A stretch of 64,000 nucleotides of DNA. Source: Schistosoma haematobium. Its lineage: Eukaryota > Platyhelminthes > Trematoda > Strigeidida > Schistosomatidae. How positions within the stretch are numbered: the stretch's first letter is position 1; each line of letters opens with the position of its first letter. Location: NCBI RefSeq assembly GCF_000699445.3, contig NC_067197.1, positions 1,302,001-1,366,000 on the forward strand, given 5' to 3'. Below the pieces are notes generated by a model, which was not told where the DNA came from, searched no databases, and saw only the letters and a program-made list of their open reading frames with translations. The translations under genes and the position numbers were made by a program. Shown in pieces: positions 1 through 10,677 of the stretch.

Positions 1-235
1 TGGACCGTGGCACAACTTCGCGGATTGGTTGAAGTAAGACACTAACACCGTCGGATGCCAGCAGGCTCAGTGGTCTAGAGGTTAGGCGTTCGCGTGTGAG
101 ACCTGTAGGTCCTCTGCTTGAATCTCGCGATGCGGGATCGTAGGTTCATACTGCCGAGGATTCCCACAGTAGGATGAAACGGTCAACCAGCTCTCTCAGT
201 TTTTTTTATGGTGGCTTAGCTTCAATTGATTCATG
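1..235 (+). repeat. Sm-alpha-type SINE with degenerate hammerhead
   Basis: Contains the family landmarks in order: the cgcggattggttgaag block, a tRNA-like A-box segment (ggctcagtggtctagaggtt), a weak B-box, then a hammerhead-like segment with gattcccacagtaggatgaaac. The core is mutated (CCGAGGA for CUGAGGA, GGAUGAAAC for GGACGAAAC), so self-cleavage is unlikely. The copy runs off the left window edge. Confidence 0.8.
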
Positions 236-305
236 ATGTCAACTATTAAGTTTCGTAATTATTATTAATTTTCTGTCTATTTACTCACTTATTTTTATCT
301 TTTAG

Positions 306-391
306 TTATAATAATGGAACATGTAAAGATCTTATTAATTCTTTCGAATGTGATTGCCCTAAAGGTTTCATTGGAACAGACTGTAGAATAA
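306..391 (+). CDS. Notch-ligand exon: C-terminal half of an EGF repeat
   Basis: The exon follows an acceptor ending tttag at 301-305 and ends before gtaagt at 392. It encodes [20 protein letters not shown] and then TDC, that is cysteines 3-6 of an EGF module. It ends one base into a codon, which the next exon completes. Confidence 0.85.
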
Positions 392-3300
392 GTAAGTTTG
401 ACATGTTGAGGATATTAATGATTACAATATGATTTTCCAGTGAAATAACTATATCTATTCATGTGATAATCGTTTCGAATTTTTCATGCTGTTCTCTACT
501 TATTATTCAATGAATAAGATCTATTTCTATGTTTATTGATTTTTTTCCTAATCCTGAATGTTCTAGTTGACGTCTTTTTAACAAGGTTCCTTTATTTTTT
601 TTTACCTGGCAAAGTTGTCAACTACATGTCCAACACTCCTACTTTATCAGTATAGGGGTTGTGGAGATTATTAAGTTTTTGATTGAGATCATAAACCGAT
701 TGATGTCAAACCACCGTTGAACACCTGGAAGCACTGGACGGTCTTCTCGTCCCGTTGTGGGATCCAGCAGTATGTATCCACGATCCCGCTCGCGGGATCC
801 GAACCCAGAACCTTTAGTCCCGCTCTCAAACGCCTAACCTCCTGGACCATTGAGCCGGCATTCTACTCCTACTTTATCCAAAATTGTAATTGGTAGTGAC
901 GTTAGAAAGGCCAAAAGCAGATACTATTATCTTTGAGTGTGATATTTATTATGTTAATTCCATTTCTATATATGAATGTGGGCCGAAGTAAATGTGTACC
1001 AGGTACCATTATAATTATAAACAACTTGGGTGAGACTATAATTTATGGACGACCTTTGAGTGACGCTTGAGTGACCTTGAGAGCGTCCACTTAACAATCA
1101 GAACTAAATGAGGGTTATAAACCAGCGTGAGGAATTAGAGTGATGATTTACAGTTGAGGGTAAGGGTTAGGAATTACATTTATAGTTTTTATCACGAATT
1201 AACATCAACTTTAATGCCAAAACTCTAAGAATAGTAACTCGTATAAAAGTAACCACTAGGTCAAATGAAAGCTTATGATATAAGGAATGAGGATATACTT
1301 TAATGGAGTTTTGTTCTTTGAGCTGGATAGTTTGGTCGTGGAGCTTTCATCGTTCTTCTGAACGACATCATCAGCACAAACTTCAAGTGGAAATGAAGTG
1401 AATGAGCATATATCCATAAACTAGTTACTTGATAATTATCTAATAAGAATGTATTTAATAATAGTTCATAAATAATTCCTAGTAGTTACCCTTGATTTAT
1501 TCTTTGTTCGGATATAAGATCGACAATACTTATTCATTCAATATCAGTTAATGATAGTAAAAAATGCCTCCACTAAATTAATGAATGTTGGTTGTATTTG
1601 TCATAGATTGATCACAGTTGGTGTATTATTATTATATACCATGAATCATTGGACAATTGTTTAGTTCTAGCATGACATTCCAAGCAGTGAGCACCCATGG
1701 TATTGCAATTGCAGGGACATGTTGCTGATAAACACACAAACTAACATGTAATCTAGATTCAGGTTCTCCGGCCAACTACCTACAATCTCTTAAAATCAAT
1801 AAAATGGTTCCTTTTTTTCTTTTTTTTTCTCTTCCCAAATTTATTTCACTGGATTATACTCTTTAATCAACATCTCCAAACACTAATCTTTCCAATTACT
1901 GCTTATACTTTTACTACCTCTACCACTACGGGATTCGAGTCGAGAACTGCATCTCCGTGCTAATGTGGTGTGGCAACTCAAACTGATATACGTACGTACG
2001 AAGTTCTACGTTGTTACTGACTGACTGGTTCATTTGATATCTAATCGTGGATTGGTTGATGTTAGAAACTATCACCATTGGATGCCTGCTAAGTGATCCA
2101 GTTGGTCGAGCGTTCGCGCGCGAGACCGAAGGCCCTGGGTTCGAATCCCGCTCGCGGGATCGTGGATAAGCACTGCTAGGGAGTCCCACAGTAGGACGAA
2201 ACGGCCGTCCAGTGCCTCCAGGTTTTGAATTGTGATGGTCTAACATCAATCGGTTCATGATCTCAATCAAAAACTTGATACCTAATCATTTGGACTAATT
2301 GTTACACTCTAATTTGATCTATAAAATCCTCCTATCCATTTCACAAATGTTAATATATATAATAAACCCTATAATATTGCTTGAAAGTTAGTCATATGGT
2401 CGTTTATTTTTAACTCTCTTTTCACATTTATTTATAGACGTTAATGAATGTGCTTCATATCCATGTTCATTTGGATCAACTTGTATTGATCGTGTTGGAA
2501 CATATGAATGTATTTGTCCAGAACAACGACATGGTCGACATTGTGAAGAAGTGATCATTGAAACAGAACCAAAACCTCCAGCATGTAATTTTTATGGTCG
2601 AATTTATGATCATAATGATAATTGGACTTATAGCTGTCAACAATGTCATTGTAATAAAGGACAAATTATATGTACTGATGTAAGTGTATAACTACTACTT
2701 TTACTTACGTCTGTTACTCCTCGTGAAAGAGCATAGGCCGCTCATCAGCATTCTCCATCCAACTCTGTCCTCAACAACCCTTTCCAGCTCTTTTCAGATG
2801 TTATCCATCCGTTTCATATCTGCTTATATTTCTTGACGTAATGTGTTATTTGGCCTTCCTCTAGTACTACTACTAAATAATAATTTTGTATTCACAAGTT
2901 GATATTTGCTGAGTAAATTAAAGCCATATTTTATTGTGGGAATGCTATGTTTGAAGAGATTACGAGTTCACCTAGCCTGAGAACAGAAAAAAAGACTCTA
3001 TGACCAAAGACCAGTAAGCTAGCTATTCTGACGCGTTCCAGCCTCGCTAACTAGAGAGAGGAATCTAAGTTCGAAATGTGGAAATATATTCCACAAGCAG
3101 ATAGAAGCATAAGTAATAACAACAGACACAAATCAAACGTATATACACAGCATATAATTGCCCTTGGAAAGCGTTACAAAATAGCACACTAAAAGATACA
3201 ATGAACCAATAGCGTTCAAGAGTCTCCCAAGTGGGAATTACGACATGAAGGTGAAAATGAGCGTTTTTGGCGCGAAAACAAGAAATTCAAATTCCTAGAA

Positions 3301-6300
3301 AATTACAAAAATATGGTATTTACCAAGTGAGTTCTGAGGATCTGATATCCTCAACAGCAAATGAATGAAAATCTAGATGAGGATAGTGAATTTATTCCAT
3401 TTGAATGGAGATTTTCATTTAAACATTCAGAAAAAACAGATGAATCGATAAGAGAAATATTTTGATGGAGTTTCATTCTCAGAGCTGGATAGTTTGGTCG
3501 TGGAGATTTCATCATAAATGAAAAATGATATGATAAACAAGTTAATGAAAATATCAGATGGGTTTTTTGTGGAGATTGTAGTAATTTCAATGATTACGAT
3601 CATGAGTCAGTTGAAGCTAGACCACCATGGAAAACCTGGAAACACTGGACTGCCGTTTCGTCCTAGTATGGGACTCCTCAGCAGCGCGCATCCACGATCC
3701 CGCACCACGCGGAGCTCGAATACAACTGACTCATGATCTTAACCATTGAAATTACTACAATCTCCACAAAAAACCCATCTGATATTAATCAACATATGCT
3801 CACTAGTGTCTGGCTTCACGAGGTATATTCTGGAGTTCTAGTGAGAAGTAGTGACCAGTGGAGTTCAACCAGGTCTGTTGTGAGATAGTAACTCACTGAA
3901 GACAATGGTGAATGTGTCGCTCAATTTCGTGGATTAGTTGAAGTTAGACATTAACACCGTTGGATGCCGACTGATTCAGTGGTCTAGTGGTTAAGTGCTC
4001 CGGTGCGAAACAAGTAGGTCCTGGGTTCGAGCCCCGCGTGGTGCGGGATCGTGGATGCGCACTGCCGAGGAGTCCCATACTAGGACGAAACGGCAGTCCA
4101 GTGTTTCCAGGTTTTCAATGGTGGTCTAGCTTCAACTGACTCATGATCTTAACCACTGAAATATGAAATATGATAACTCAGAAAGAGGCTTTGTGGATAT
4201 TATAGTAATTTAATTGTTGAATTCATGAGTTCATTGAAGCTAGACCATCATGGAAAACCTGGAAGCACTGAACGATCGTTTCGTCCTACTGTGGAACTTC
4301 TCAGCAATGCGCAGACATGATCTCGCCTCACGAAATTCGAACCAAGAACATATCAGTCTCACGTGCGAACGCTTAATCTCTAGACTACTGAGTCAGTCGG
4401 CATCCAATGCTGTTAATGCCTAACTTCAACTAATCCACGAAATTAAGAGACACATCTACCATTGTTTTCAGTGAATTACTATCTCACAACTAACCCAGTT
4501 GAACTCCACTGATCACTACTTTTCACTAGAACTCCAAGAAATACCTCGTGGAAACTGTCCACTAATGAGAATATAATGATTATAATCACACAGAGTAGTT
4601 ATTTATTTATTTATTTGAACACATAGAATTTGGTACAAGGGGGTATCAGATACATATGCGCCACACAAATCTCATTAGATTTGTGTGGGGGCTGTGATAC
4701 TGCTCGGGTGTCCAGACCGAAGCAGGTGGTTTTCTTAGGGGGCCACTCCCTGAGGCTTCGACCTGAAGGTCTGATCCACAAGGTAGTGGAGTAGCATAAG
4801 GAGATACATTCCCATGGTAGCCGGTGAACAACGACTGGTTCATACGCCATTTGTTCCTGCAGGATACTGGAGCCCATGTGCACTATTGGTTTGGGATCCG
4901 GTTAAAATGCCGAACATTCGCTTTTCGTCCTCTCATTTCCATAAACAACACCCTCTCCACGAGAAGGCAATGAGTAGGACTTCCCTGGCAGAGGTTATAT
5001 ACGCATCGCCATGTGAGAGTATTTCGAGAGGGAGAGAGGGCCCACCCCACTCTCGGCCATACCAGCGCATTTGAGGGCAAGATATTAATAACTTCCAACT
5101 AGTATAGAATCCAGAGTTCAGTAAAGCTTTATTCAAATTGTTTCATATCACTTCATTTCTACACTTTAGGATTTTTGCGGATATTGGTCATGTTTACAAA
5201 TTATTGGAAAGAATGATCGTTTCGCTTGTAAAAATGGTGAAATATGTCATATTATCTCATCAAATGGTTTGAATAATAATGATTGTTTTGTACCACCATG
5301 TTATTTACGTACAATTTGTTTAAATGCTAGTCAATCAATACAGGGACAATTAAAACAATTATTACCTAATTATTATTTTAAACAATCATTACCTGGTTGT
5401 CGACCAAATAGTTTTATATTAAATAATCATTGTGCTAGATTATTATTACATTTTTCTAAATTACGTATGTCTTATTCAACAACTATTGATGATATATGTA
5501 ATGCTGTAAAAAATTTACCATCATTAAAAAAATATCATCACTATGGTAGTAGTAGTAGTGGTGGTGGTGGTGGTGATGATGATGATGGGGGTCGTGGGAA
5601 ATTGGATATCGGTATAAGTTGTGATATAAAAGCTGGTTATTCTATAGAACAACAAAATATAATAGAAGTAAGTTTAATTTTATTGGTATTTGATGTGAAA
5701 TAAATATTATTGAAGAAGATTATTTATCTTTATAGATATGCACCATATAAGGCACTTATTTTGTGTGTAGGTTGTGATACTGCGCGGGTTCGCAAACTGA
5801 AATAGGTGATTCTCTTTGGAGGCCACACTTGGAGCCCTTGACTAAGCGTTTGAACCATAAGGCAGTAGAGCAACGTCAGCAAATACAGTTCCATGGTATC
5901 TGTTGACCGACGATTGGTTCATACGTCATTTGTTTCTTCAATATATTGGAGCCTATATGCACCATTAGTTTGCAATCAGGTTTTTTCAACACATCTAGGT
6001 AGATCCTCCATATCCACCAATACCAACGCGGTTAAAGCTTTTTGTTCTCTCAATTTCGTAAACAATAGTAATGCCGCGAGAAAGCAGTGAGTAGGACCTT
6101 CCTAACAGTGGTTGTATTCAAGTGGTCATATGAAAGCTGACTCTCCTCACTCTCAGCCGTACTAGGGCACTCGGGGGCATCTTTTAATCATATAACCTAA
6201 ACTTGATTTTTTTTATTCTTAAAAATGAAAGCATCATTAAAAAACAATGGAGGGTTGAATATCTTTGGAAGTCCTCGACATCACGTACATACATAATGAC

Positions 6301-9300
6301 TCTAGACGGAATTAAGCCTAGGAGTGTCAATTCTCTTAGTGTAAGCATCATATATTTAGATCATAGACTTAAATTCAATAATTGATTATTCAGTATTATC
6401 CATAATATCTGCCCTGATTGTTCCCACAAGTGGGGACAACCAAATGTATTTAAACACAATCTTACAGAATATGTCGGTAAAATCTGAGAACCAAACAGTA
6501 AATTCTTTATTTGAAAAATGTCAATCAATCGTGTCAGACTTCATTGTTCCTTCATTTCCACACCACTCACTCTCTGTTCTCGTTCACTTCTCTTCGATCT
6601 TCTTAACTTTCTGGCATAAGGCACTTCACTTTCGATTGGTGATACATACTACTTATATCTATCGACATCAGTAGAATACACCAGACATTACATCAGTGAT
6701 TTAGATAACGACAAGTTTTGGTGAAATGTTATTCACTACAAAACCGTAATTTCACTTTGCCTTGATTGTTGACACCAACAGTATTTTGTCTGCTTGGTTT
6801 GACAGAATGATTATTATAATTTATTGAGGTTTCTCCTCCTTTAGCTTCTATCTCTGTAGTGTCATGTTTTAGATTTACCAGGTGTTCACACTCTGTAGTA
6901 ATCATTTGTAATGTCATTCCATTATCTTCAAAGCAGAATAGTAATCGTGTTCACACTTCAGCATCTGTGGGTAATTGTAGTCTAGAAAACAAATGATGGA
7001 CATTTAAACTGATCATTTGATAATCCATTTAATTGAAAGCGATCAGCTTGTAGAATAATCGTGCTTGCGTATGCTAGATAATCTTCATCAACTTCGTTGG
7101 TTAACCGGAGGCATTTGTAACTCCTTTGTGTGATTTGACATCACGTCATTTTTTATATTTGTAGTATTCTTGTGGGTCATGTTTTTGTGTTGGCAGTCTT
7201 ACCTTTGAACCAGGCCTGTGGATACGGACAGTAATGTAAATAAACTACACTGTCTCAAAGAAATAAATATTGCACGAACCTGCTCTAGTTATTAGCTACC
7301 ACAGAATTGTATTCCCTGATGCGATTGTGTTGTCTAACGGACAGAAATTTAATGTTAAAGATTCGAGAGATAGCGGTAGGAAAACTATTAGTTTCCGTTT
7401 GGATACAGTTCAGTGAACAAAATTATCTGTCCTTGTATACACTATCGACATATTATCCAATACATTTCATGTTTATTCTTTTCCCATTACCTAAAAAAGG
7501 TAACACTTAGTTCATTGAATGATCAAGTTCGAATTGGTCCAGATGGTAGAGAATATTCATTTATTCATGAATTAGCTAGAAATTTATCTAAAGAAGCTTA
7601 TTTAGCTGCATCAACTAATTTAAAATTACGTAATGATAATTTGAAACTATTCAATAGTGGAAGTGACAGGAATTATGAGTTTGCCAATAATAACAGTAAC
7701 CATGATGAGGATGATGATGATGAAGGCATACCGTTACCACCGATGTCTATGATTTTAGGCACTGATCAGTTAGATGATTATTGGCATAGAGTATTGCTTG
7801 GTATAATTGAAATTCAAGTTGATACAATGGTTGTAAATGAAAATGATTTTGGTAAGTGTAAATATTATTAAACAGTAATTCAATTTAATAACTTTCAATC
7901 CCCTTGTTCTGCATGATTGTGATGCATATCAGTTGTCTGTTTACTTATTATTGTGATAGTTTGCTATGTACTACTTTATGACTGTGAAATATTCCCTTAG
8001 AAGGTGAAGAATACGAAGAGGTTGTAAGGTTTTTGAATATAAGCATCTTAGAATAATTACTCTCAGAATAGTGAAAACACAGGTTTGAGGTTAGGTTTAT
8101 GGTACGAGGCAAATTGGATCGGAATTTACATTGGATTTGGGGCATATAGTACATAATGTAAGTTTATTGAGTTTTATAAAATAATAGGACAAAACAAAAA
8201 CGGCAGCCATTCATTACATGAGATTAACGTGACAACAATTCAGATATTTGAATATAACCTTGTTAGAAATACCTACGTAACAAAAGTTTGTTTGGATAAC
8301 ATAAATAAGTATTTCAAATATTTATTATTACACTAACAGGACATATCTGTTCTTAAAAGAATATGATTATCGGTACGAATGAGTCGTACATGAAGAAAAG
8401 TTTCAGTCGCGATATTTTTATATCATCATCAGTCAGTCAGTGATCTTGAAAGCTGTTAGAGGTAGGAGGTTAGTTATCACTTCCCGGTTGTCCATGTCGT
8501 GTAAGGGTTCTTCTAGAGATACCTGAAAAAGAAATTGGGTTAAAATTGGTCTTAGTGACCTGAGATCGTGACCGCAGTGCTCAATGGATAACTGCTTGAG
8601 GTCGTTCACACACATTTTTGTGTTAGCTCCGTACTTGTTGAGACCTTACCACCGGAGACGGATATCCGTGGGATAAGGCGAGGTGTGCATTTTTAGGGTC
8701 GACCTTTTCTAACCCAGAGAAAAACACCTCAGTGCCACCATACCTCTGTACAGTCAGCAGTACGACTTCGCCTTCGGAATTTAGGTTTACTGCTTTTACT
8801 CTTACCGCTCTTCAACCGACCTGTCTGGCATGGTAGAACCTTGAGAAACGATTGTTCCAGCCAGTATAACTCGACCACCACGTTAAGATAGCAACAACGG
8901 CCGGAATTTTTATATTGTATTTCATTAATATGTTCTCAAGATATAGTAGATCAATTCAGTATTCAGCGATAGCTTCACAAACTAATAATATTTAAGATCA
9001 CAAATGATTACATATTACTCTCTCTCTCTCGTGTTTCATTTCAGGTTCACGTTTATTAGTTCCAATAGTATGTGCTACAATCTTAATTATTGCATCAATA
9101 TGTATCTTTATAATATGTTGTTATTCTCAAAGAAAACGTCGTGAACTTCTTATGAAATATACAACAACAATAGCGCCTAATAATGAACAATCATCAAATT
9201 TAATAGAAGATATATCAGAAAGTAATAATACAACAAATCATCATCATTTCAAGAATATAACACATTCAATCAATATAACACCGACTAATCAAAACTATAC

Positions 9301-9529
9301 TTCATATTATCCATCACAATTATTATGTGAATCATCATTACAAACAAGACGATTTCTATCACCAGAATTTCATGGAAGACGACTATTAGTTCATAATGAT
9401 AATCATAATAATAATCATAATAATAATGGTAGTAAGAAGAATATCAATAGTCATATTCCATCAGGAATTTGTACAATCAATACAAATCGTGTAAATATGA
9501 ATAAATCCAGTGGAACAGTTGTGATTTAA
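306..9529 (+). CDS. Jagged/Serrate-type Notch ligand, 3' part of gene (five exons)
   Basis: Type I membrane ligand of the Notch receptor, acting at the cell surface between neighbouring cells. Five exons join in phase: 306-391, 2438-2679, 5170-5667, 7500-7851 and 9045-9529. In order they encode the end of one EGF repeat, a complete EGF repeat ([14 protein letters not shown]...CICP), a von Willebrand C-like block ([20 protein letters not shown], then CGYWSC), a Cys-rich juxtamembrane domain (DCFVPPC, PGCRPNS, NHCARL), one transmembrane helix (about 9057-9116) followed by the basic stop RKRR, and a His/Asn-rich cytoplasmic tail ending TVVI. The order and spacing match the C-terminal third of vertebrate Jagged1 and fly Serrate. 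Delta-type ligands lack the Cys-rich block, so Jagged/Serrate is preferred. The signal peptide, DSL domain and most EGF repeats lie upstream of the window. Introns are full of SINEs. The family call rests on remembered family sequences, not on a search. Confidence 0.87.
688..865 (-). repeat. Sm-alpha-type SINE, diverged
   Basis: Reverse-strand copy: the 3' end (rc of gattgagatcataaacc) lies at the left and the tRNA-like part (rc of ctcaaacgcctaacct) at the right. The hammerhead region is strongly decayed around 735-770. Confidence 0.75.
1309..1385 (+). repeat. Unclassified ~70-bp repeat, copy 1 of 3
   Basis: The block gagctggatagtttggtcg followed by ttcttctgaacgacatcatc recurs as a partial copy at 3467-3512 and partly inverted at 41322-41402. 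No coding content. Family unknown to me. Confidence 0.55.
1825..2035 (+). repeat. 3' tail of a non-LTR element ending in a TGAC repeat
   Basis: Shares the tract from tctcttcccaaatttatttc to ctgactgactg with 15790-16234, and part of it with 17430-17545 (minus) and 39270-39450. The (TGAC)n end suggests a LINE tail. Family not named. Confidence 0.6.
2040..2275 (+). repeat. Sm-alpha-type SINE
   Basis: Well-preserved copy with a near-perfect pol III B-box (ggttcgaatcc, about 2139). The hammerhead region has stem II and GAAAC intact (gtcccacagtaggacgaaac), but the catalytic CUGAGGA is CUAGGGA, which should abolish cleavage. Confidence 0.85.
2438..2679 (+). CDS. Notch-ligand exon: EGF repeat plus VWC-like start
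   Basis: Between an acceptor ending tttatag and the donor gtaagt. It completes an Asn codon and encodes one EGF repeat with six cysteines, then a linker, then [17 protein letters not shown], the first half of the Jagged Cys-rich block. Ends on a codon boundary. Confidence 0.88.
2697..2865 (-). repeat. RTE-like element, 3'-end fragment
   Basis: The + strand reads ttacttacgtctgttactcc and continues to ggccttcctct, matching the 3' end of the full RTE-like element at 23083-26298 (its C-terminal codons and tail). Truncated after about 170 bp. Confidence 0.8.
3467..3512 (+). repeat. Unclassified ~70-bp repeat, partial copy 2 of 3
   Basis: Shares gagctggatagtttggtcg with 1309-1385 and lies directly upstream of the flank that is shared with 43226. 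Confidence 0.5.
3553..3787 (-). repeat. Fold-back Sm-alpha half-unit with ~62-bp terminal inverted repeats
   Basis: Starts tatcagatgggttttttgtg and ends with its reverse complement, cacaaaaaacccatctgata. The arms are about 3553-3620 and 3724-3787. Between them is the 3' part of the SINE on the minus strand, with an intact-looking hammerhead (3638-3693). It directly precedes a full plus-strand unit. Confidence 0.75.
3638..3693 (-). ncRNA. Hammerhead ribozyme, intact conserved core
   Basis: Read on the minus strand: stem I arm (cgctg), catalytic CTGAGGA, stem II GTCCC-ATACTA-GGAC, GAAAC, a minimal stem III (A-U and C-G closing GGCA), then GUC and the second stem I arm (cagtg). All invariant core bases are present. 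The predicted cut is between 3648 and 3647. Schistosome Sm-alpha hammerheads of this type are known to self-cleave. Activity of this copy is inferred. The other copies in the window carry core changes. Confidence 0.78.
3788..4168 (+). repeat. Sm-alpha-type SINE, full-length unit
   Basis: Runs from ttaatcaacatatgctcac through the tRNA-like A/B-box region (gtggtctagtggttaag, gggttcgagcccc) to the hammerhead and the cttcaactgactcatgatc 3' end. The hammerhead core is CCGAGGA instead of CUGAGGA (U to C at the second position), so probably inactive. Confidence 0.85.
4186..4572 (-). repeat. Sm-alpha-type SINE, full-length unit, inverted
   Basis: A minus-strand unit set tail to tail with the preceding plus-strand unit. 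The hammerhead at about 4262-4312 has CTGAGAA, breaking the core. The two units form an imperfect inverted pair about 780 bp long. Confidence 0.8.
4599..5081 (-). repeat. 0.5-kb SINE-like repeat with (AAAT)n tail, copy 1
   Basis: The minus-strand element begins near 5081 (cctcaaatgcgctggtatgg) and ends in an ATAAATAAATAA tail at 4599-4616. Nine copies of this family occur in the window in both orientations. Short open frames inside them are not conserved in frame between copies, so I treat the repeat as non-coding. Confidence 0.8.
5170..5667 (+). CDS. Notch-ligand exon: Cys-rich juxtamembrane domain
   Basis: Opens after acceptor ctttag with GAT TTT TGC and ends GAA before gtaagt. Encodes [31 protein letters not shown] and NNHCARL, the cysteine pattern that separates Jagged/Serrate from Delta. 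A trinucleotide-repeat stretch (5549-5591) gives a Ser4-Gly5-Asp4 run unlike other family members. Confidence 0.87.
5549..5591 (+). repeat. Coding trinucleotide repeat (AGT/GGT/GAT)
   Basis: Consecutive AGT, GGT and GAT codons inside the juxtamembrane exon. The reading frame is kept, so length changes would add or remove single residues. Confidence 0.85.
5735..6180 (-). repeat. 0.5-kb SINE-like repeat, copy 2 (diverged)
   Basis: Alignable to copy 1 along its length (tgtgatactgcgcgggttcg, accattagtttgcaatcagg), but more diverged and lacking the A/T tail. Confidence 0.7.
6181..7499 (+). other. Intron sequence, no gene seen
   Basis: The remainder of the intron 5668-7499. AT-rich, without recognisable repeats or splice-flanked open frames. 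Confidence 0.5.
7500..7851 (+). CDS. Notch-ligand exon: membrane-proximal region
   Basis: The acceptor is taken as ctaaaaaag before GTA ACA CTT, because this continues the frame of the upstream exon. The alternative AG at 7509-7510 breaks the frame with an early TGA. Encodes [17 protein letters not shown], an acidic stretch, and [12 protein letters not shown], which resembles the last extracellular segment of Jagged. Ends one base into a Gly codon before gtaagt. Confidence 0.78.
7852..9044 (+). other. Last intron of the Notch-ligand gene
   Basis: Starts gtaagt, ends gtttcatttcag. About 8640-8890 is a more GC-rich block (accttaccaccggagacgga to taactcgaccaccacg) that looks like a retroelement remnant, but I cannot place it. 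Confidence 0.6.
9045..9529 (+). CDS. Notch-ligand last exon: transmembrane helix and cytoplasmic tail
   Basis: Encodes [20 protein letters not shown], continuing IFIICC, as a single helix, then QRKRRELL. A 137-residue tail follows, rich in Asn, His, Ser and Thr ([12 protein letters not shown] near 9396-9430), ending TVVI and a TAA stop. The last residues fit a class II (hydrophobic-x-hydrophobic) PDZ ligand. Jagged1 also ends in a PDZ-binding tail. Confidence 0.87.
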
Positions 9530-9711
9530 GTGTTACGTATATATACATGAAGTTATTAAAAAGATTGAAGATGGGCTCAATGAGAGATTGAAGATTTCTT
9601 AACCGGGTTTCAAATGAAAATTACATCATAAACTCTTAGTATTCATTTATAATGCATCATTGTACAGATTATTTTAACGAGTGAACCATTTCTTTTTCTG
9701 GTGAATTCTCT

Positions 9712-9717
9712 AATAAA
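9712..9717 (+). terminator. Candidate poly(A) signal of the Notch-ligand gene
   Basis: AATAAA about 180 bp after the stop codon, followed by a T/G-containing stretch (gctctttgtag). Confidence 0.55.
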
Positions 9718-9775
9718 TGCTCTTTGTAGTAAAAAAGATAATTAATCAAATATCATGTAGGATATGGCATCAATG

Positions 9776-10530
9776 TAACTTATTTACGTCTATTACTCCT
9801 CGTGGAGAAGCATAGGCCACCTACCAGCACTCTTCATCTAAACCTGTCGTGGGCAATCCTTTCCAGCTCCTTCCAGTTCTTATTCATCCTTTTCATATCT
9901 GCTTATATTTCTCGATGTAATGTGTTCTTTGGCCTTCCACTTTTCCGCTTCCCTTAACGATTTCAAGTTAGGGATGGCCCCGTGATGCAGTTTGGTGATT
10001 TCCGTAATGTTTGTCCTATCTACTTCTAACATCTTTTCTTCATTTTCTCTTCGGTTGGAAGCTGATTTGTTCTCTCCCACAGACGGATGTTGTTGACGGT
10101 ATCCGGCCAATGGATGTTGAGTATCTTGCGTAGACAACTATTCATAAATACTTGTACTGTTTTGATGATGGTTGTAGTAGTTCTCCAAGTTTCAGCTCCG
10201 AGCAGTAGAACTGCCTTGACATTCTTATTGAAGATTATGACTTTGATATTGGCTGAAAGTTGTTTTGAGTACCATATGTCTTTCAATTGTAGGAACGCGA
10301 CCCTTGCTTTGCCAATCCTCGCCTTTACGTCTGCATCTGATCCTCCTTGTTCATCGATGATGCTTCTTAGGTAAGTGGAGAATTTCACATCCTCCAGAGT
10401 TTCGCCATCAAGTGTGATTGGGTTGATGTTCTCCGTGTTGTATTTGAGGACCTTGGTTTTTTCCTTGTGTATGTTGAGACCTCATAATGCAGAGGCTACT
10501 GCTACACTATTTGTCTTCATCTGCATATGA
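9776..10530 (-). pseudogene. RTE-like element, 5'-truncated 3' fragment
   Basis: The minus strand encodes the C-terminal part of the RTE-like polyprotein ([40 protein letters not shown]). It lacks everything upstream of the thumb region and has stops and frame changes. It ends with the 3' tail at 9776, downstream of the Notch-ligand gene. Retrotransposition 5' truncation explains its shape. Confidence 0.85.
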
Positions 10531-10677
10531 TAGCATCAATGTACGTTGACATAATTTGCTACAAACTACAGCGTAAAAAAGATTAAATGAATAAAATATA
10601 TAAAGCAGAAGTTAAGTGGTGATCTATGATGGTAGAAAAACATAGCACGGATAATATAATTGAATTTTGAACACTTA

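Larger units (their letters stand above)
392..2437 (+). other. Intron of the Notch-ligand gene
   Basis: Starts gtaagt and ends tttatag. It holds two Sm-alpha-type SINE copies (688-865 minus, 2040-2275 plus) and a LINE-like 3' tail (about 1825-2035). Between 866 and 1824 I see only AT-rich unique-looking sequence, apart from a short three-copy repeat at 1309-1385. Confidence 0.7.
2680..5169 (+). other. Intron of the Notch-ligand gene
   Basis: Holds the RTE fragment 2697-2865, a cluster of Sm-alpha-type units in alternating orientation (3553-4572) and a 0.5-kb AT-tailed repeat (4599-5081). About 2870-3460 is unique-looking. Confidence 0.75.

Noticed and set aside
3970..4040. tRNA gene
   Set aside because: A- and B-box are present, but they sit in an Sm-alpha-type SINE and no acceptor stem or anticodon loop forms.
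4030..4120. Active hammerhead in the plus-strand unit
   Set aside because: The catalytic core reads CCGAGGA. A change at the second core base normally abolishes cleavage. The same reasoning excludes the copies at 2180, 26930, 37330 and 38225.
7511..7851. Notch-ligand exon starting after cacttag at 7510
   Set aside because: Joined to the upstream exon it gives TGA after three codons. The acceptor at 7499 keeps the frame.
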